The notes: a model not told the origin generated them from the sequence alone. Numbered from the stretch's first letter, positions 8,761-17,728 are shown. The stretch is 64,000 nt of DNA from Rothia santali (GCF_024199905.1 NZ_JANAFB010000007.1:1-64000); one strand, 5' to 3'. Made by a program: numbers and translations.

Positions 8761-9090
8761 ATGATTCTGATCGTCGTGAAGTTTCCCGTCAGAGCCGAGA
8801 AAGCCGAGCAGTGGCCCGCGATCGTGAAGGAATTCACCGAAGCGACGCGGGCGGAGCCTGGCAACAAGTGGTTCGAATGGTCTAGGAGCCTGGAGGATCC
8901 CCACGAGTTCGTCCTGGTGGAAGCCTTCGACGACGACGCCGCAGGGCCGCACGTCGAATCCGAGCACTTCCGCCGGGCGATCTCCGCCGAGGGCGAGATG
9001 CGCCGAGCCCTCACCGCGACCCCGAAGATCATCTCGCGGCAGGTGGAAGGCGAGGGCTGGGACGAGATGGGGGAGATGAAGATCGGCTGA
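8761..9090 (+). CDS. Antibiotic biosynthesis monooxygenase (ABM) fold protein
   Basis: A 109-aa single-domain protein of the ABM/quinol monooxygenase-like ferredoxin fold: MILIVVKFPVRAEKAEQW at the N-terminus, the FEWSRSLEDPHEFVLVEAF core, and HVESEHFRRA before the last helix. Such proteins are usually homodimers; some oxidise quinols, many are uncharacterised. It sits 67 bp after the SDR gene with a strong AGGAGGAG, so the two are probably co-transcribed. The function cannot be fixed from sequence. Confidence 0.75.
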   Translation: MILIVVKFPVRAEKAEQWPAIVKEFTEATRAEPGNKWFEWSRSLEDPHEFVLVEAFDDDAAGPHVESEHFRRAISAEGEMRRALTATPKIISRQVEGEGWDEMGEMKIG

Positions 9091-9100
9091 CGGCCTCGCC

Positions 9101-9134
9101 CGCCCCGCGCCGCATCTCGAAGAGGCGCGGGGCG
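9101..9134. terminator. GC-rich hairpin between convergent genes
   Basis: Perfect 11-bp stem (9101-9111 with 9124-9134) and a 12-nt loop, between the ABM gene and the convergent methyltransferase gene. There is no U-tract, as is usual for high-GC actinobacteria. Probably a bidirectional terminator. Confidence 0.6.
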
Positions 9135-9203
9135 CCGAGGATGCTCGGGTTCGGAGAGGCCTGAAGAAGCGTGGGGCCCGTTGGTCCTCCAGGTTTCCGC
9201 GTG

Positions 9204-9809
9204 CTAGCCAGCGCGGAGGACCTGCAGGATCCGGAACCCCTTCGACGTCGCCAGGCGTGCCACGGAGAATCCCTCGCCGAGTGCTGTCTCCAGCCACGCC
9301 GCTAGCGAGTCCGCGCCCAGGTTCTTCTGCACCACCAGGTAGGCGCTGCCGCCCGGGGCGAGCCGGGGGAGCCAGGTCAGCAGGATCCCGTGCAGGGCCT
9401 CCTTGCCCACGCGGATCGGGGGATTGGACCAGATGGTGTCGAAGCGTAGCGAGGGGTCGACGTCGTCCGGGAGCCGCGCGCTGACGTTCCCCAGCCCCAG
9501 CCGCTCGGCGTTCATCGAGGTCAGGGCCAGGCTGCGCTCGTTGACGTCGACGCCGGTGACCTCGGCGTCGGGGCTCAGCAGCGCCAGGGTGAGGCTCAGC
9601 GGCCCCCAGCCGCAGCCGATGTCCAGCATCCGCGGGCCGCGCGGGGCCGGCGCCTCCCGCAGGAGCACCGCGGTGCCCTTGTCCACGCCCTTGGGGCTGA
9701 AGATCCCGGGTGCGGTCACGACCGTCCGGGGCGCCCCGGCCAGGTCCACGGTCAGGGGCTGCGGGGTGAAGTCGCGTCCGGACTGGGAGGAGAAGTAGTG
9801 CTCGGCCAT
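9204..9809 (-). CDS. Class I SAM-dependent methyltransferase, RsmC/MTS-like
   Basis: 201 residues. The SAM-binding motif LDIGCGWGPLSLTLAL is near residue 62, followed by the acidic strand end GVDVNERS and the catalytic NPP motif in WSNPPIRVGKEAL, which marks N-methyltransferases of the RsmC (16S rRNA m2G) and MTS group. The N-terminal HYFSSQSG...PGIFSPKGVDKGT segment is typical of single-domain actinobacterial relatives annotated as rRNA small-subunit methyltransferase. It is divergent from hflX. The actual RNA target is inferred from family only. Confidence 0.8.
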   Translation of the reverse strand: MAEHYFSSQSGRDFTPQPLTVDLAGAPRTVVTAPGIFSPKGVDKGTAVLLREAPAPRGPRMLDIGCGWGPLSLTLALLSPDAEVTGVDVNERSLALTSMNAERLGLGNVSARLPDDVDPSLRFDTIWSNPPIRVGKEALHGILLTWLPRLAPGGSAYLVVQKNLGADSLAAWLETALGEGFSVARLATSKGFRILQVLRAG

Positions 9810-9906
9810 GACGCACGATCTTACGCCAGGGGCGCGGCCCCCGGCCCCGGATCCCGCCTTCGCCCACAGGGGACGCCGATCACTGACGCCCGGCGAGCGA
9901 CGGCGA

Positions 9907-9912
9907 TAGAAT
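9907..9912 (+). promoter_or_regulatory. -10 element for hflX
   Basis: TAGAAT directly abuts an ATG at 9913. Since transcription starts about 7 nt after a -10, that ATG would not be on the message. This favours the downstream ATG at 9970, which has an AAAGG Shine-Dalgarno and would give a 5' UTR of about 50 nt. Confidence 0.55.
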
Positions 9913-9969
9913 ATGAGTACGAGGAATCACTGGACCCCGGTGAGACCGCCAGCACATCAGAAAGGCACT

Positions 9970-11523
9970 ATGCCCCACGAGAACTCAACCGAACCCGCTG
10001 ACCGCCGCGCCTCGCAGCCGAGTGACGCGCAGCTGCGGGCCACGGTGGATCGCGTGCTCGGACGCTTCTCCCCGGAGGAGGAGCACCGGGCCTCGATCCT
10101 GGACCGCAAGGCGCAGGAGCTCGCCTCGCGGAACGAGCACACCTCCGCCGACGGCGAGCAGCTGGACCTGGAGGACCGCCGGGCGCTCGGACGCGTCGGC
10201 GGGCTGTCCACCGAGCTGGAGGACGTCACCGAGGTCGAGTACCGCCAGCTGCGCCTCGAGCGCGTGGTGCTGGCGGGCGTCTGGTCCGGGGGCACCCTCG
10301 CGGAGGCGGAGAACTCCCTGCGCGAGCTCGCCGCGCTCGCCGAGACCGCCGGCTCGCAGGTCCTGGACGGCCTGGTGCAGCGCCGGCTCAAGCCGGACCC
10401 GGGGACCTTCCTCGGCTCGGGCAAGGCGCTCGAGCTGAAGGAGATCGTCAACTCCACCGGGGCGGACACCGTCATCGTCGACTCCGAGCTCGGCTCCTCC
10501 CAGCGCCGCGCCCTGGAGGACATCGTCAAGGTCAAGGTCATCGACCGCACCGCGCTGATCCTCGACATCTTCGCCCAGCACGCCAAGTCCCGCGAGGGCA
10601 AGGCGCAGATCGAGCTCGCGCAGCTCGAGTACCTGCTGCCGCGCCTGCGCGGCTGGGGCGAGTCGATGTCCCGGCAGGCCGGCGGACGCGCCGCGGGCGG
10701 CGAGGGCATCGGCTCCCGCGGCCCCGGCGAGACCAAGATCGAGCTGGACCGCCGCCGCATCCGCACCCGCATGGCCAAGCTGCGCCGCGAGATCGCCGCG
10801 ATGAAGCCGGCCCGGGAGACCAAGCGGCTCAACCGGCGTCGGAACCAGGTGCCCTCCGTGGCCATCGCCGGCTACACCAACGCGGGCAAGTCCTCGCTGC
10901 TGAACCGGCTGACCGACGCCGGCGTGCTGGTCGAGAACGCCCTGTTCGCGACCCTGGACCCGACCGTGCGCCGGGCCCAGACCCCGGACGGCATCGGCTA
11001 CACGCTCTCGGACACCGTGGGCTTCGTCCGCTCGCTGCCCACGCAGCTGGTCGAGGCGTTCCGCTCCACGCTGGAGGAGGTGGCCGACGCCGACCTCATC
11101 CTGCACGTGGTCGACGCCTCGCACCCGGACCCGGAGGGCCAGATCCGCGCCGTCCGCGAGGTCATGGCCGAGGTCGACGCCGGCAACGTCCCGGAGATCA
11201 TCGTGCTCAACAAGGTCGACGCGGCGGACCCGTACGTCGTCGAGCGCCTGCGCCAGCGCGAGCCCCGGCACGCGATCGTCTCGGCCAAGACGGGCGAGGG
11301 GATCGAGGAGCTCCAGCAGCTGATCGCGGACAGCATCCCGCGCCCGGACGTCCACATGGAGATCCTGGTGCCCTACACCCACGGCGCGGTGGTCTCCCGC
11401 CTGCACTCGTGGGACGCGGAGATCCTGAACACCGAGTTCGAGGAGGGCGGCACCCGCATGTCCGTCCTCGTCCGTCCGGAGATGGCGGCGGAGCTCGGGG
11501 ACTTCGCGGTGGCCGGCTCGTGA
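9970..11523 (+). CDS. hflX: GTPase HflX
   Basis: A 517-aa ribosome-associated GTPase that splits stalled 70S ribosomes. The N-terminal HflX domain has DPGTFLGSGKALEL and VIVDSELGSSQRRALE; the linker carries the family signature GSRGPGETKIELDRRRI; the G domain has P-loop AGYTNAGKSSLLNRL, DTVGFVRSLP, NKVD and VSAKTGEG. The start at 9970 is chosen over 9913 because the -10 hexamer touches the earlier ATG. The long acidic N-terminal region (about residues 1-75) is common in actinobacteria. The stop overlaps the next gene's GTG by 4 bp (GTGA), so translation is probably coupled to the helicase. Confidence 0.95.
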   Translation: MPHENSTEPADRRASQPSDAQLRATVDRVLGRFSPEEEHRASILDRKAQELASRNEHTSADGEQLDLEDRRALGRVGGLSTELEDVTEVEYRQLRLERVVLAGVWSGGTLAEAENSLRELAALAETAGSQVLDGLVQRRLKPDPGTFLGSGKALELKEIVNSTGADTVIVDSELGSSQRRALEDIVKVKVIDRTALILDIFAQHAKSREGKAQIELAQLEYLLPRLRGWGESMSRQAGGRAAGGEGIGSRGPGETKIELDRRRIRTRMAKLRREIAAMKPARETKRLNRRRNQVPSVAIAGYTNAGKSSLLNRLTDAGVLVENALFATLDPTVRRAQTPDGIGYTLSDTVGFVRSLPTQLVEAFRSTLEEVADADLILHVVDASHPDPEGQIRAVREVMAEVDAGNVPEIIVLNKVDAADPYVVERLRQREPRHAIVSAKTGEGIEELQQLIADSIPRPDVHMEILVPYTHGAVVSRLHSWDAEILNTEFEEGGTRMSVLVRPEMAAELGDFAVAGS

Positions 11524-13568
11524 CGCAGACGGTGGCGCCCACGGGTGAGGAGCCGGAGACCCTCCCCGGGGCGAAGCCGGCGCTCGAGCTGCTGGACACC
11601 GCGATCGAGCGGACCGGCGGCCAGCGCCGCGAGGGGCAGCGCCGCATGGCCGCCCACGTCGCGCAGGCGCTCGAGCTGAAGCGGCACCTGCTGGTGCAGG
11701 CGGGCACGGGCACGGGCAAGTCGCTGGCCTACCTGGTGCCCGCGATCCAGCGGTCCATCGAGGCCGAGAAGCCGATCGTCGTCGCCACCGCGACCCTGGC
11801 GCTGCAGTCGCAGATCGTCACGCGCGACGTCCCCCGCCTCCTGGAGACCCTCGAGGACCAGCTGGACCGCCCGGCCGAGGTGGCGCTGCTCAAGGGCCGG
11901 AACAACTACGTCTGCCTGCACAAGCTCGAGGGCGGCTACCCGGACGAGGAGGACCCCAACGCGCTGTTCTCCCTGAACTCCGAGGGCGCCACTGCCTCGG
12001 GGCACCCGGCCGCCGCGCCCTCGGGCCTGGCGGACGAGGTCGTGCGGCTGCGCTCCTGGGCGGAGACCACCGACACCGGGGACCGCGACGAGCTGCTGCC
12101 CGGCGTGAGCGACCGCGCGTGGCGGCAGGTCTCCGTGACCGCCGCCGAGTGCCTGGGCCGGAAGTGCCCGCTCGTGGAGGAGTGCTTCTCGGAGCTCGCC
12201 CGGCAGCGGGCGGGGGAGGCCGACGTCGTCATCACCAACCACGCTCTGCTGGCCATCAACGCCTTCGAGGGGATCGGGGTGCTGCCCGAGCACGAGACCG
12301 TGATCGTCGACGAGGCGCACGAGCTGGTGGACCGGGTGACCGGCGCGGTCACCGGCGCGCTGTCGGTGCAGATGGTCCGCGCGGCCGCCCGCGGCGTGCG
12401 CAAGCACACCTCCGCCTCCTCGGACCCGCTGGGCTCCGCCGCGGACGCGCTGGAGTCGGCCTGCGAGGGGCAGCCCGCCGAGCTCATGCCCTCGGGCCTG
12501 GTCCCCGACGTCGGCCGCGCGATGGTCCTGGTGCGCGACGCCGCCCGCGCGGCCCTGTCCGACACCAAGCCGGACGGCAAGGACTCCGACGCCGGCCGGC
12601 AGATGGCGCGCTCGCGGCTCAGCGAGGTGCTCGAGCTGGCCGAGCGGATGCTGGGGGCGGACGGCCGCTTCGAGGTCGTGTGGATCAGCCGCGTGGGAGG
12701 GTGGCAGCCGGGGGCGGGCTACGTCCCGGCCGCGGACACCGACCCGGCGACGCTCCACGTCGCCCCGCTCTCCGTGGCCGGCCGGCTGCGCGAGGGCCTC
12801 TTCGAGGACCGCACCGTGGTGCTGACCTCGGCCACGCTGGCGATCGGCCAGTCCTTCGACGCCGTGGCCGGCTCGCTCGGCCTGCGCGGCGAGAAGGCTC
12901 CGCGCTGGGAGGGGCTCGACGTCGGCTCCCCGTTCGACTACCCGCGGCAGGGGATGCTGTACCTCGCCGCGGACCTGCCGAAGCCCGCGCGCGGGGTCTC
13001 GGAGGAGCAGCTCGAGCGCATCCTGCAGCTCGTGGAGGCCTCGGGCGGCGGCGCGCTCGGGCTGTTCTCGTCCAAGCGCGGCGCCGAGCAGGCGGCCGCG
13101 TATGTGCGCGAGCACTCGGAGCTGAACGTGCTGGTCCAAGGGGAGACCTCGCTGCGGGGTCTGGTCAAGGAGTTCACCGAGGACCAGGACGCGTGCCTGT
13201 TCGGCACCATGAGCCTGTGGCAGGGGGTGGACGTCCCCGGAGCCTCGTGCCGGCTGGTGATGATCGACCGCATCCCGTTCCCGCGGCCCGACGACCCGCT
13301 CTCCTCGGCGCGCACGCGCGCGGTGAGCAAGGCCGGGGGCAACGGGTTCATGGCGGTCTCGGCGTACCACGCGGCCATCCGGCTCGCGCAGGGGGCGGGG
13401 CGCCTGATCCGCGCCGCGGACGACCGGGGCGTCGTCGCGATCCTGGACTCCCGCATCGCCACGGCCCGCTACGGCGGATTCCTCCGGGCGGCCCTGCCGC
13501 CGCTGTGGACCACGGACCAGCTGGGGACGGTGACCGGGGCGCTGCGGCGCCTCGCCTCCGGCGCGTAG
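11520..13568 (+). CDS. DinG/XPD-family ATP-dependent DNA helicase
   Basis: A 682-aa superfamily 2 helicase of the DinG/YoaA/XPD group. Motif I is QAGTGTGKSLAYL near residue 60, the DEAH box is VDEAHELVD near 262, and late motifs QGVDVPGASC and QGAGRLIR lie near the C-terminus. Four cysteines between motif I and the DEAH box (one in NNYVCL, two in ECLGRKC, one in VEEC) fit a 4Fe-4S cluster. Such enzymes unwind 5'-3' at damaged or R-loop DNA. The GTG start overlaps the hflX stop. The 3' end faces lexA with only 10 bp between stops, but no SOS box was seen for this gene, so SOS control is unproven. Confidence 0.9.
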   Translation: MTQTVAPTGEEPETLPGAKPALELLDTAIERTGGQRREGQRRMAAHVAQALELKRHLLVQAGTGTGKSLAYLVPAIQRSIEAEKPIVVATATLALQSQIVTRDVPRLLETLEDQLDRPAEVALLKGRNNYVCLHKLEGGYPDEEDPNALFSLNSEGATASGHPAAAPSGLADEVVRLRSWAETTDTGDRDELLPGVSDRAWRQVSVTAAECLGRKCPLVEECFSELARQRAGEADVVITNHALLAINAFEGIGVLPEHETVIVDEAHELVDRVTGAVTGALSVQMVRAAARGVRKHTSASSDPLGSAADALESACEGQPAELMPSGLVPDVGRAMVLVRDAARAALSDTKPDGKDSDAGRQMARSRLSEVLELAERMLGADGRFEVVWISRVGGWQPGAGYVPAADTDPATLHVAPLSVAGRLREGLFEDRTVVLTSATLAIGQSFDAVAGSLGLRGEKAPRWEGLDVGSPFDYPRQGMLYLAADLPKPARGVSEEQLERILQLVEASGGGALGLFSSKRGAEQAAAYVREHSELNVLVQGETSLRGLVKEFTEDQDACLFGTMSLWQGVDVPGASCRLVMIDRIPFPRPDDPLSSARTRAVSKAGGNGFMAVSAYHAAIRLAQGAGRLIRAADDRGVVAILDSRIATARYGGFLRAALPPLWTTDQLGTVTGALRRLASGA

Positions 13569-13578
13569 CGGCCGGGGC

Positions 13579-14301
13579 CTAGACCGCGCGCAGGACCGAG
13601 ACGACCTTGCCCATGATGCTCGCGTGGTCGCCCAGGATCGGCTCGTACTGCCGGTTCTGGGGGAGCAGCCAGGTGTGGCCGTCCCGCTGCCGGAAGGTCT
13701 TGACCGTGGCCTCGTCGTTGAGCAGCGCCGCGACGATGTCGCCGTTCTCGGCCGTGCTCTGCTGGCGCACCACGACCCAGTCGCCGTCGCAGATCGCGGC
13801 CTCGACCATGGAGTCTCCGCGCACCGCGAGCATGAACAGCTCGCCCTGCCCCACCAGCTGCCGGGGCAGGGACACGACGTCCTCGACGTGCTGCTCGGCC
13901 GTGATGGGCACGCCCGCCGCGATGCTGCCCACCAGGGGAACGCGGGTCACGGCGTCCTCGGCCTCCGGGGCGGGGCGCAGCTCGACGACGTCGGCCTCGG
14001 CGGGCGGGGCGGCCTCAGCTCCGGGGCCCGCCCCAGGCGCGGCGGCCGGGGACTCGGGCTCGCACAGCACCTCGATGGCGCGCGGGCGCTTGGGGTCCCG
14101 CCGGATGTAGCCGAGCGCCTCCAGGCGGGAGAGCTGGTGGGTGACGCTCGAGAGGCTCGAGAGCCCGACGACGTCGCCGATCTCCCGCATGGAGGGCGGG
14201 TAGCCGTGGGCGCGGATCGAGGAGGATATGGCGCCCAGGATCTTCGCCTGCCGTTCCGTCAACGGCTTGCGCGCGGCCTCTTCCGAGAGCTTGTGTGCCA
14301 C
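13579..14301 (-). CDS. lexA: SOS response repressor LexA
   Basis: 240 residues. N-terminal winged helix ([23 protein letters not shown] and [15 protein letters not shown]), then an Ala/Pro/Glu-rich linker longer than in E. coli LexA, then the S24 peptidase domain. The Ala-Gly self-cleavage site is in [11 protein letters not shown], the nucleophile Ser in [13 protein letters not shown], and the general-base Lys in DEATVKTF. It represses DNA-damage genes until RecA-stimulated self-cleavage. The GTG start has GGAAGGGA upstream. The divergent LysM gene and multiple SOS boxes between them make lexA autoregulated. The helicase gene is convergent. Confidence 0.97.
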   Translation of the reverse strand: MAHKLSEEAARKPLTERQAKILGAISSSIRAHGYPPSMREIGDVVGLSSLSSVTHQLSRLEALGYIRRDPKRPRAIEVLCEPESPAAAPGAGPGAEAAPPAEADVVELRPAPEAEDAVTRVPLVGSIAAGVPITAEQHVEDVVSLPRQLVGQGELFMLAVRGDSMVEAAICDGDWVVVRQQSTAENGDIVAALLNDEATVKTFRQRDGHTWLLPQNRQYEPILGDHASIMGKVVSVLRAV

Positions 14302-14448
14302 CGGGTTCCCTTCCTCGAATACTTCTGCGACGCGGGCCCCCGTCCGTGCGGGGGCGCGAGGCCTTCCGGCCCGCGACTGCGCCCCGCGGACATGCGCGAG
14401 AACCGGCCAGTCGCCTTACCTCAAGGCTAGGCGATCGGGTGTGGCAGA

Positions 14449-14464
14449 TCAAACACATGTTCTA
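14449..14464. promoter_or_regulatory. SOS box 1 (lexA-proximal)
   Basis: TCAAAC-ACAT-GTTCTA matches the actinobacterial consensus TCGAAC-N4-GTTCGA at 10 of 12 arm positions. It lies about 150 bp upstream of the lexA GTG, suitable for autorepression. Confidence 0.65.
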
Positions 14465-14493
14465 TTTTTCTCGACAGTGTTCGAGAAAGCTGA

Positions 14494-14509
14494 TAGAACA
14501 TCTGTACTA
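14494..14509. promoter_or_regulatory. Possible SOS box 2 (degenerate)
   Basis: TAGAAC-ATCT-GTACTA matches the TCGAAC-N4-GTTCGA consensus at 9 of 12 arm positions. It lies next to the perfect box at 14511. It may be a weak cooperative site or chance. Confidence 0.4.
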
Positions 14510-14510
14510 C

Positions 14511-14528
14511 TTCGAACACGCGTTCGAA
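14511..14528. promoter_or_regulatory. SOS box 3, perfect LexA operator for the LysM gene
   Basis: TTCGAAC-ACGC-GTTCGAA has perfect 7-bp inverted arms containing the full consensus TCGAAC-N4-GTTCGA. It ends 31 bp before the LysM start codon, so LexA binding here should block that promoter. Confidence 0.85.
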
Positions 14529-14559
14529 CTCAGTCGCTCAACCCAGAAGGAAGCATCTG

Positions 14560-14934
14560 ATGAGTCAAACCCTCGCTCGCACCGGCGCGATGGTCCCGGG
14601 ATCGCCCGACGGGGCGCCGCGCCTGACCCTGACCCGGCGCGGCCGATTCGTGTTCATCGGCCTGCCCGTCCTCCTGACTGCCACGGCGGTCCTCGCCGCG
14701 CTGCTGGTGTTCCTGGCCTCCGGGACGGCCAACGCCACCTCGGAGCCCACGGCGCAGGTGACGGAGCAGATCGTCGTCTCGGACGGGGACACGCTCTGGG
14801 CCATCGCCGGCGAGGTGGACCCCGGGGCCGACCCGCGCGAGACCGTCGCCCTGATCGGCGAGCTCAACGAGCTCCCCGGCGGCTCGCTGGAGCCCGGGCA
14901 GCGACTCGTCGTCCCCGTGATTTCCGAGGGCTGA
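14560..14934 (+). CDS. LysM-domain membrane protein, probable SOS cell-division suppressor
   Basis: 124 residues: a basic N-terminus, one transmembrane segment at about 28-50 (FVFIGLPVLLTATAVLAALL), then a LysM domain at about 65-122 (VSDGDTLWAIAGEV...LEPGQRLVVPV) expected outside the membrane on peptidoglycan. Genes of this design face lexA in many Gram-positives: YneA in Bacillus, DivS in Corynebacterium, Rv2719c in mycobacteria. The Bacillus and Corynebacterium proteins delay division during DNA damage. A perfect LexA operator just upstream supports the same role here. The start has AGAAGGAAG. The function is inferred from architecture and position. Confidence 0.85.
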   Translation: MSQTLARTGAMVPGSPDGAPRLTLTRRGRFVFIGLPVLLTATAVLAALLVFLASGTANATSEPTAQVTEQIVVSDGDTLWAIAGEVDPGADPRETVALIGELNELPGGSLEPGQRLVVPVISEG

Positions 14935-14945
14935 GCTTCTGTCCT

Positions 14946-14951
14946 TAAGAT
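14946..14951 (+). promoter_or_regulatory. -10 element of a leaderless hisC promoter
   Basis: TAAGAT lies 6 nt before the hisC GTG with no Shine-Dalgarno between, so the his operon message is probably leaderless. Confidence 0.55.
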
Positions 14952-14957
14952 GGGTGC

Positions 14958-16064
14958 GTGACTGATTCCCTGGATGCACTCGACAGGCTGCCCCTCCGCG
15001 ACGATCTGCGCGGGCGCTCGCCCTATGGCGCGCCCATGATCGACGTGCCCTACACCCTGAACGTCAACGAGAACACGCATCCCATGCCGCCCGAGGTGGT
15101 CGAGGCGATCACCGAGGCCGTGCGGGAGGCCGCGACCGGCCTGAACCGGTACCCTGACCGCGACTTCCGCGAGCTGCGCGCCGCCCTCGCCGAGTACCTC
15201 GGCCAGGGGCTGACGGAGGAGAACCTCTGGGCCGCCAACGGCTCCAACGAGATCCTCCAGCAGATCCTCCAGGTCTTCGGCGGTCCCGGTCGCAGGGTCC
15301 TGAGCTTCATGCCCACCTACTCGATGTACCCGCTGCTGGCGCTCGGCACCAACACCGAGTTCGTCCCGGGGGAGCGCTCCGCGGACTACTCGCTCGACGC
15401 GGCCCTGGCCGCCGAGCAGGTGCGCCGCCACCGCCCGGCGGTGACCATCCTCTGCTCGCCGAACAACCCCACGGGGACGGCGCTGGGGCTGGACGTCATC
15501 GAGGCGGTCTACGAGGCCGCGAGCGAGTTCGACGGCGTCGTGGTCGTGGACGAGGCCTACGCCGAGTTCGCCCGGGACCCGGAGGACACCGCGCTGACCC
15601 TGCTTACCGGCCGCGAGCGGCTGATCGTCTCGCGCACCATGAGCAAGGCCTTCGCGCTCGCCGGCGCCCGGGTCGGCTACTTCGCGGCGGCGCCCGCCGT
15701 GGTCGACGCCGTGACCCTCGTCCGCCTGCCCTACCACCTCTCGGCGATCACCCAGGCCGCGGCGCTGGCGGCGCTGCGGCACCGCGAGGGCCTGCTCGCC
15801 AACGTCGAGGACATCCGCCGCCAGCGCGACCGCATCGTCGCGCGCCTGACCGAGCTGGGGCTCGAGCCCGCGTCGTCGGACTCCAACTTCGTGTTCTTCG
15901 GAGGGGTCCGGGACAGCCGCGGGCTCTGGGAGGACCTGCTCGCCGACGGCGTGCTGATCCGCGACGTCGGCATCGCCGGACGCCTGCGGGTCACGGCCGG
16001 CACCGAGGCGGAGGTCTCCGCGTTCCTCGCCAGCCTCGAGGCCCACCTCGAGAACCGCCGCTAG
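14958..16064 (+). CDS. hisC: Histidinol-phosphate aminotransferase
   Basis: 368 residues, PLP-dependent fold-type I aminotransferase that makes histidinol phosphate from imidazole-acetol phosphate. Seen: the N-terminal [11 protein letters not shown] motif, [11 protein letters not shown], the substrate/PLP stretch [10 protein letters not shown], the aspartate pair [10 protein letters not shown], and the PLP lysine in [21 protein letters not shown] start with a leaderless -10. First gene of hisC-hisB-hisH-small membrane gene-priA. No hisD is visible, so it lies elsewhere. Confidence 0.95.
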   Translation: MTDSLDALDRLPLRDDLRGRSPYGAPMIDVPYTLNVNENTHPMPPEVVEAITEAVREAATGLNRYPDRDFRELRAALAEYLGQGLTEENLWAANGSNEILQQILQVFGGPGRRVLSFMPTYSMYPLLALGTNTEFVPGERSADYSLDAALAAEQVRRHRPAVTILCSPNNPTGTALGLDVIEAVYEAASEFDGVVVVDEAYAEFARDPEDTALTLLTGRERLIVSRTMSKAFALAGARVGYFAAAPAVVDAVTLVRLPYHLSAITQAAALAALRHREGLLANVEDIRRQRDRIVARLTELGLEPASSDSNFVFFGGVRDSRGLWEDLLADGVLIRDVGIAGRLRVTAGTEAEVSAFLASLEAHLENRR

Positions 16065-16098
16065 ACACCCCCCCAGCACACCCCCGATGAGGAGCCCC

Positions 16099-16710
16099 AT
16101 GCCCACCACCGCCGACCGCCGGGCGTCCCTGACCCGGCAGACCAGCGAGTCCTCCGTCAGCGTCTCGATCGACCTCGACGGGACCGGCCGGTCCTCGATC
16201 GACACGAGCGTGCCGTTCTACGACCACATGCTCACCGCGCTGTCCAAGCACTCCCTGATCGACATGGACATCCAGTGCAGCGGCGACACCCACATCGACG
16301 TCCACCACACCGTGGAGGACACGGCGATCGTCATCGGCGAGGCGCTGCGCGAGGCGCTGGGGGACAAGCGCGGCATCCGTCGCTTCGGGCAGGCCGCGGT
16401 GCCGCTGGACGAGGCGCTGGCCCGCGCCGTCGTCGACATCTCCGGGCGGCCCTATCTGGTGCACTCCGGGGAGCCGGCCGGGTACGAGCTCCACCTGATC
16501 GGCGGGCACTTCACCGGCTCCATGGTGCGCCACGTGCTCGAGGCGATCGCGTACCACGCCGGGATCTGCCTGCACATCGAGCTGGTGACGGGGCGGGATC
16601 CGCACCACATCGCCGAGGCGCAGTTCAAGGCGCTCGCGAGGGCGCTGCGCGAGGCGGTCGAGCCCGACCCGCGCGTGGAGGGCATCCCCTCGACCAAGGG
16701 CGCGCTCTGA
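16099..16710 (+). CDS. hisB: Imidazoleglycerol-phosphate dehydratase
   Basis: 203 residues, monofunctional HisB that dehydrates imidazole glycerol phosphate. The di-manganese-binding motifs are [40 protein letters not shown] and [11 protein letters not shown]; the C-terminal [14 protein letters not shown] is typical. The ATG at 16099 has GAGGAG 5 nt upstream; an in-frame ATG four codons earlier is less well placed. The TGA overlaps the next ATG (TGATG). Confidence 0.96.
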   Translation: MPTTADRRASLTRQTSESSVSVSIDLDGTGRSSIDTSVPFYDHMLTALSKHSLIDMDIQCSGDTHIDVHHTVEDTAIVIGEALREALGDKRGIRRFGQAAVPLDEALARAVVDISGRPYLVHSGEPAGYELHLIGGHFTGSMVRHVLEAIAYHAGICLHIELVTGRDPHHIAEAQFKALARALREAVEPDPRVEGIPSTKGAL

Positions 16711-17564
16711 TGGCCGGGGCCTCCGAGCAGGGCCGGCCCGGCGAGCAGCGGCCCACCGTCACCGTCCTCGACTACGGCGCGGGCAACGTCCGCTCGGCCG
16801 TCCGCGCGCTGGAGGCCGCCGGCGCCGACGTCGTGCTCTCGCGCCGGGAGTCCGACGTCCTGGGCGCGGACGGGCTCGTGGTGCCCGGCGTCGGGGCCTT
16901 CGACGCCGTGATGCGGGCCCTGCGCGCCGTGGACGCCCCGCGGATGATCGGCCGCCGCATCGCCGGCGGGCGCCCCGTGCTGGGCATCTGCGTGGGACTG
17001 CAGGTCTTCTTCGAGCGCGGCGTCGAGCACGGGATCGCGTCCGAGGGGCTGGGTGAGTGGCCCGGGACCGTCGAGCGGCTGCCCGCGGCGGTGACGCCGC
17101 ACATGGGCTGGAACACCGTCGAGCCCCCCGAGGGCACGGTGCTGTTCCGCGGCATCGAGGACGAGCGGTTCTACTTCGTCCACTCCTACGGCGTGCAGCA
17201 GTGGGAGTTCGACCAGACCATCGAGGCGATGGACCCGCCCAGGGTCACGTGGTCCGAGCACGGCGCGCGGTTCGTGGCGGCCGTGGAGAACGGCCCGCTG
17301 AGCGCGACGCAGTTCCACCCCGAGAAGTCCTCGGAGGCCGGGCTGCGGCTGCTGCGCAACTGGATCGAGGGGCTGCCGCGCACCGGGCGCCTGACCGCCT
17401 CCTCGGGGCCGGCCCGGACGGCCCCGGAGGACGCCGCCGGGCTCGCCGCGACGCCGCCCGCCGCCCCGGGCGGTGCCGCACCCGCCCCGGGTGACGCCGC
17501 GCACCGGGGTACGGGCCCCGCGTCCCGCGACGCCGCCCCGGCCGGCAAGGAGGGCCGCGCATGA
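16710..17564 (+). CDS. hisH: Imidazole glycerol phosphate synthase glutaminase subunit HisH, with C-terminal extension
   Basis: HisH releases ammonia from glutamine for HisF. The class I glutaminase fold is clear: [17 protein letters not shown], the nucleophile Cys in [12 protein letters not shown], and the His/Glu pair in [12 protein letters not shown]. The enzyme is normally about 200-215 residues; here it is 284, because after [10 protein letters not shown] there is a tail of about 55 Ala/Pro/Gly/Thr-rich residues, probably disordered. The ATG overlaps the hisB stop, and its own TGA overlaps the ATG of the small membrane gene (ATGA), so three genes are translationally linked. The tail may simply carry that overlap. 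hisF is not in the window. Confidence 0.93.
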   Translation: MAGASEQGRPGEQRPTVTVLDYGAGNVRSAVRALEAAGADVVLSRRESDVLGADGLVVPGVGAFDAVMRALRAVDAPRMIGRRIAGGRPVLGICVGLQVFFERGVEHGIASEGLGEWPGTVERLPAAVTPHMGWNTVEPPEGTVLFRGIEDERFYFVHSYGVQQWEFDQTIEAMDPPRVTWSEHGARFVAAVENGPLSATQFHPEKSSEAGLRLLRNWIEGLPRTGRLTASSGPARTAPEDAAGLAATPPAAPGGAAPAPGDAAHRGTGPASRDAAPAGKEGRA

Positions 17565-17728
17565 GCCCCCTCGTCTCCGGGCTGCTGCTCATGGCCGTCG
17601 GCGCGTTCTTCGCCGGCGGGGCCATCTCCTTCCGGCGGCAGAGGCTGCCGGTCGTGGTCCAGGTGATCCTCTGGGTCATCGCCGTCGCGCTGTTCGTCTA
17701 CGGCGGCTACGTCGTCACCCTGGGCTGA
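17561..17728 (+). CDS. Small two-helix membrane protein
   Basis: A 55-aa product starting at the ATGA overlap with hisH. Two hydrophobic segments (about residues 5-22 and 31-53) are separated by a short basic loop FRRQRLP, so a helical hairpin in the membrane is expected. The family is not recognised by name, but an unnamed small membrane gene at this place between hisH and priA is something I recall from Arthrobacter relatives. Translational coupling to hisH suggests it is real despite its size. Confidence 0.65.
   Translation: MSPLVSGLLLMAVGAFFAGGAISFRRQRLPVVVQVILWVIAVALFVYGGYVVTLG

Noticed and set aside
9913-9969. Upstream ATG start for hflX
   Set aside because: It directly touches the -10 hexamer, so it would lie before the transcription start; ATG 9970 has a ribosome site.
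14471-14484. TCGACAGTGTTCGA as a further SOS box
   Set aside because: The spacing between TCGA ends is 2 bp shorter than in the consensus, so it does not fit a LexA dimer site.
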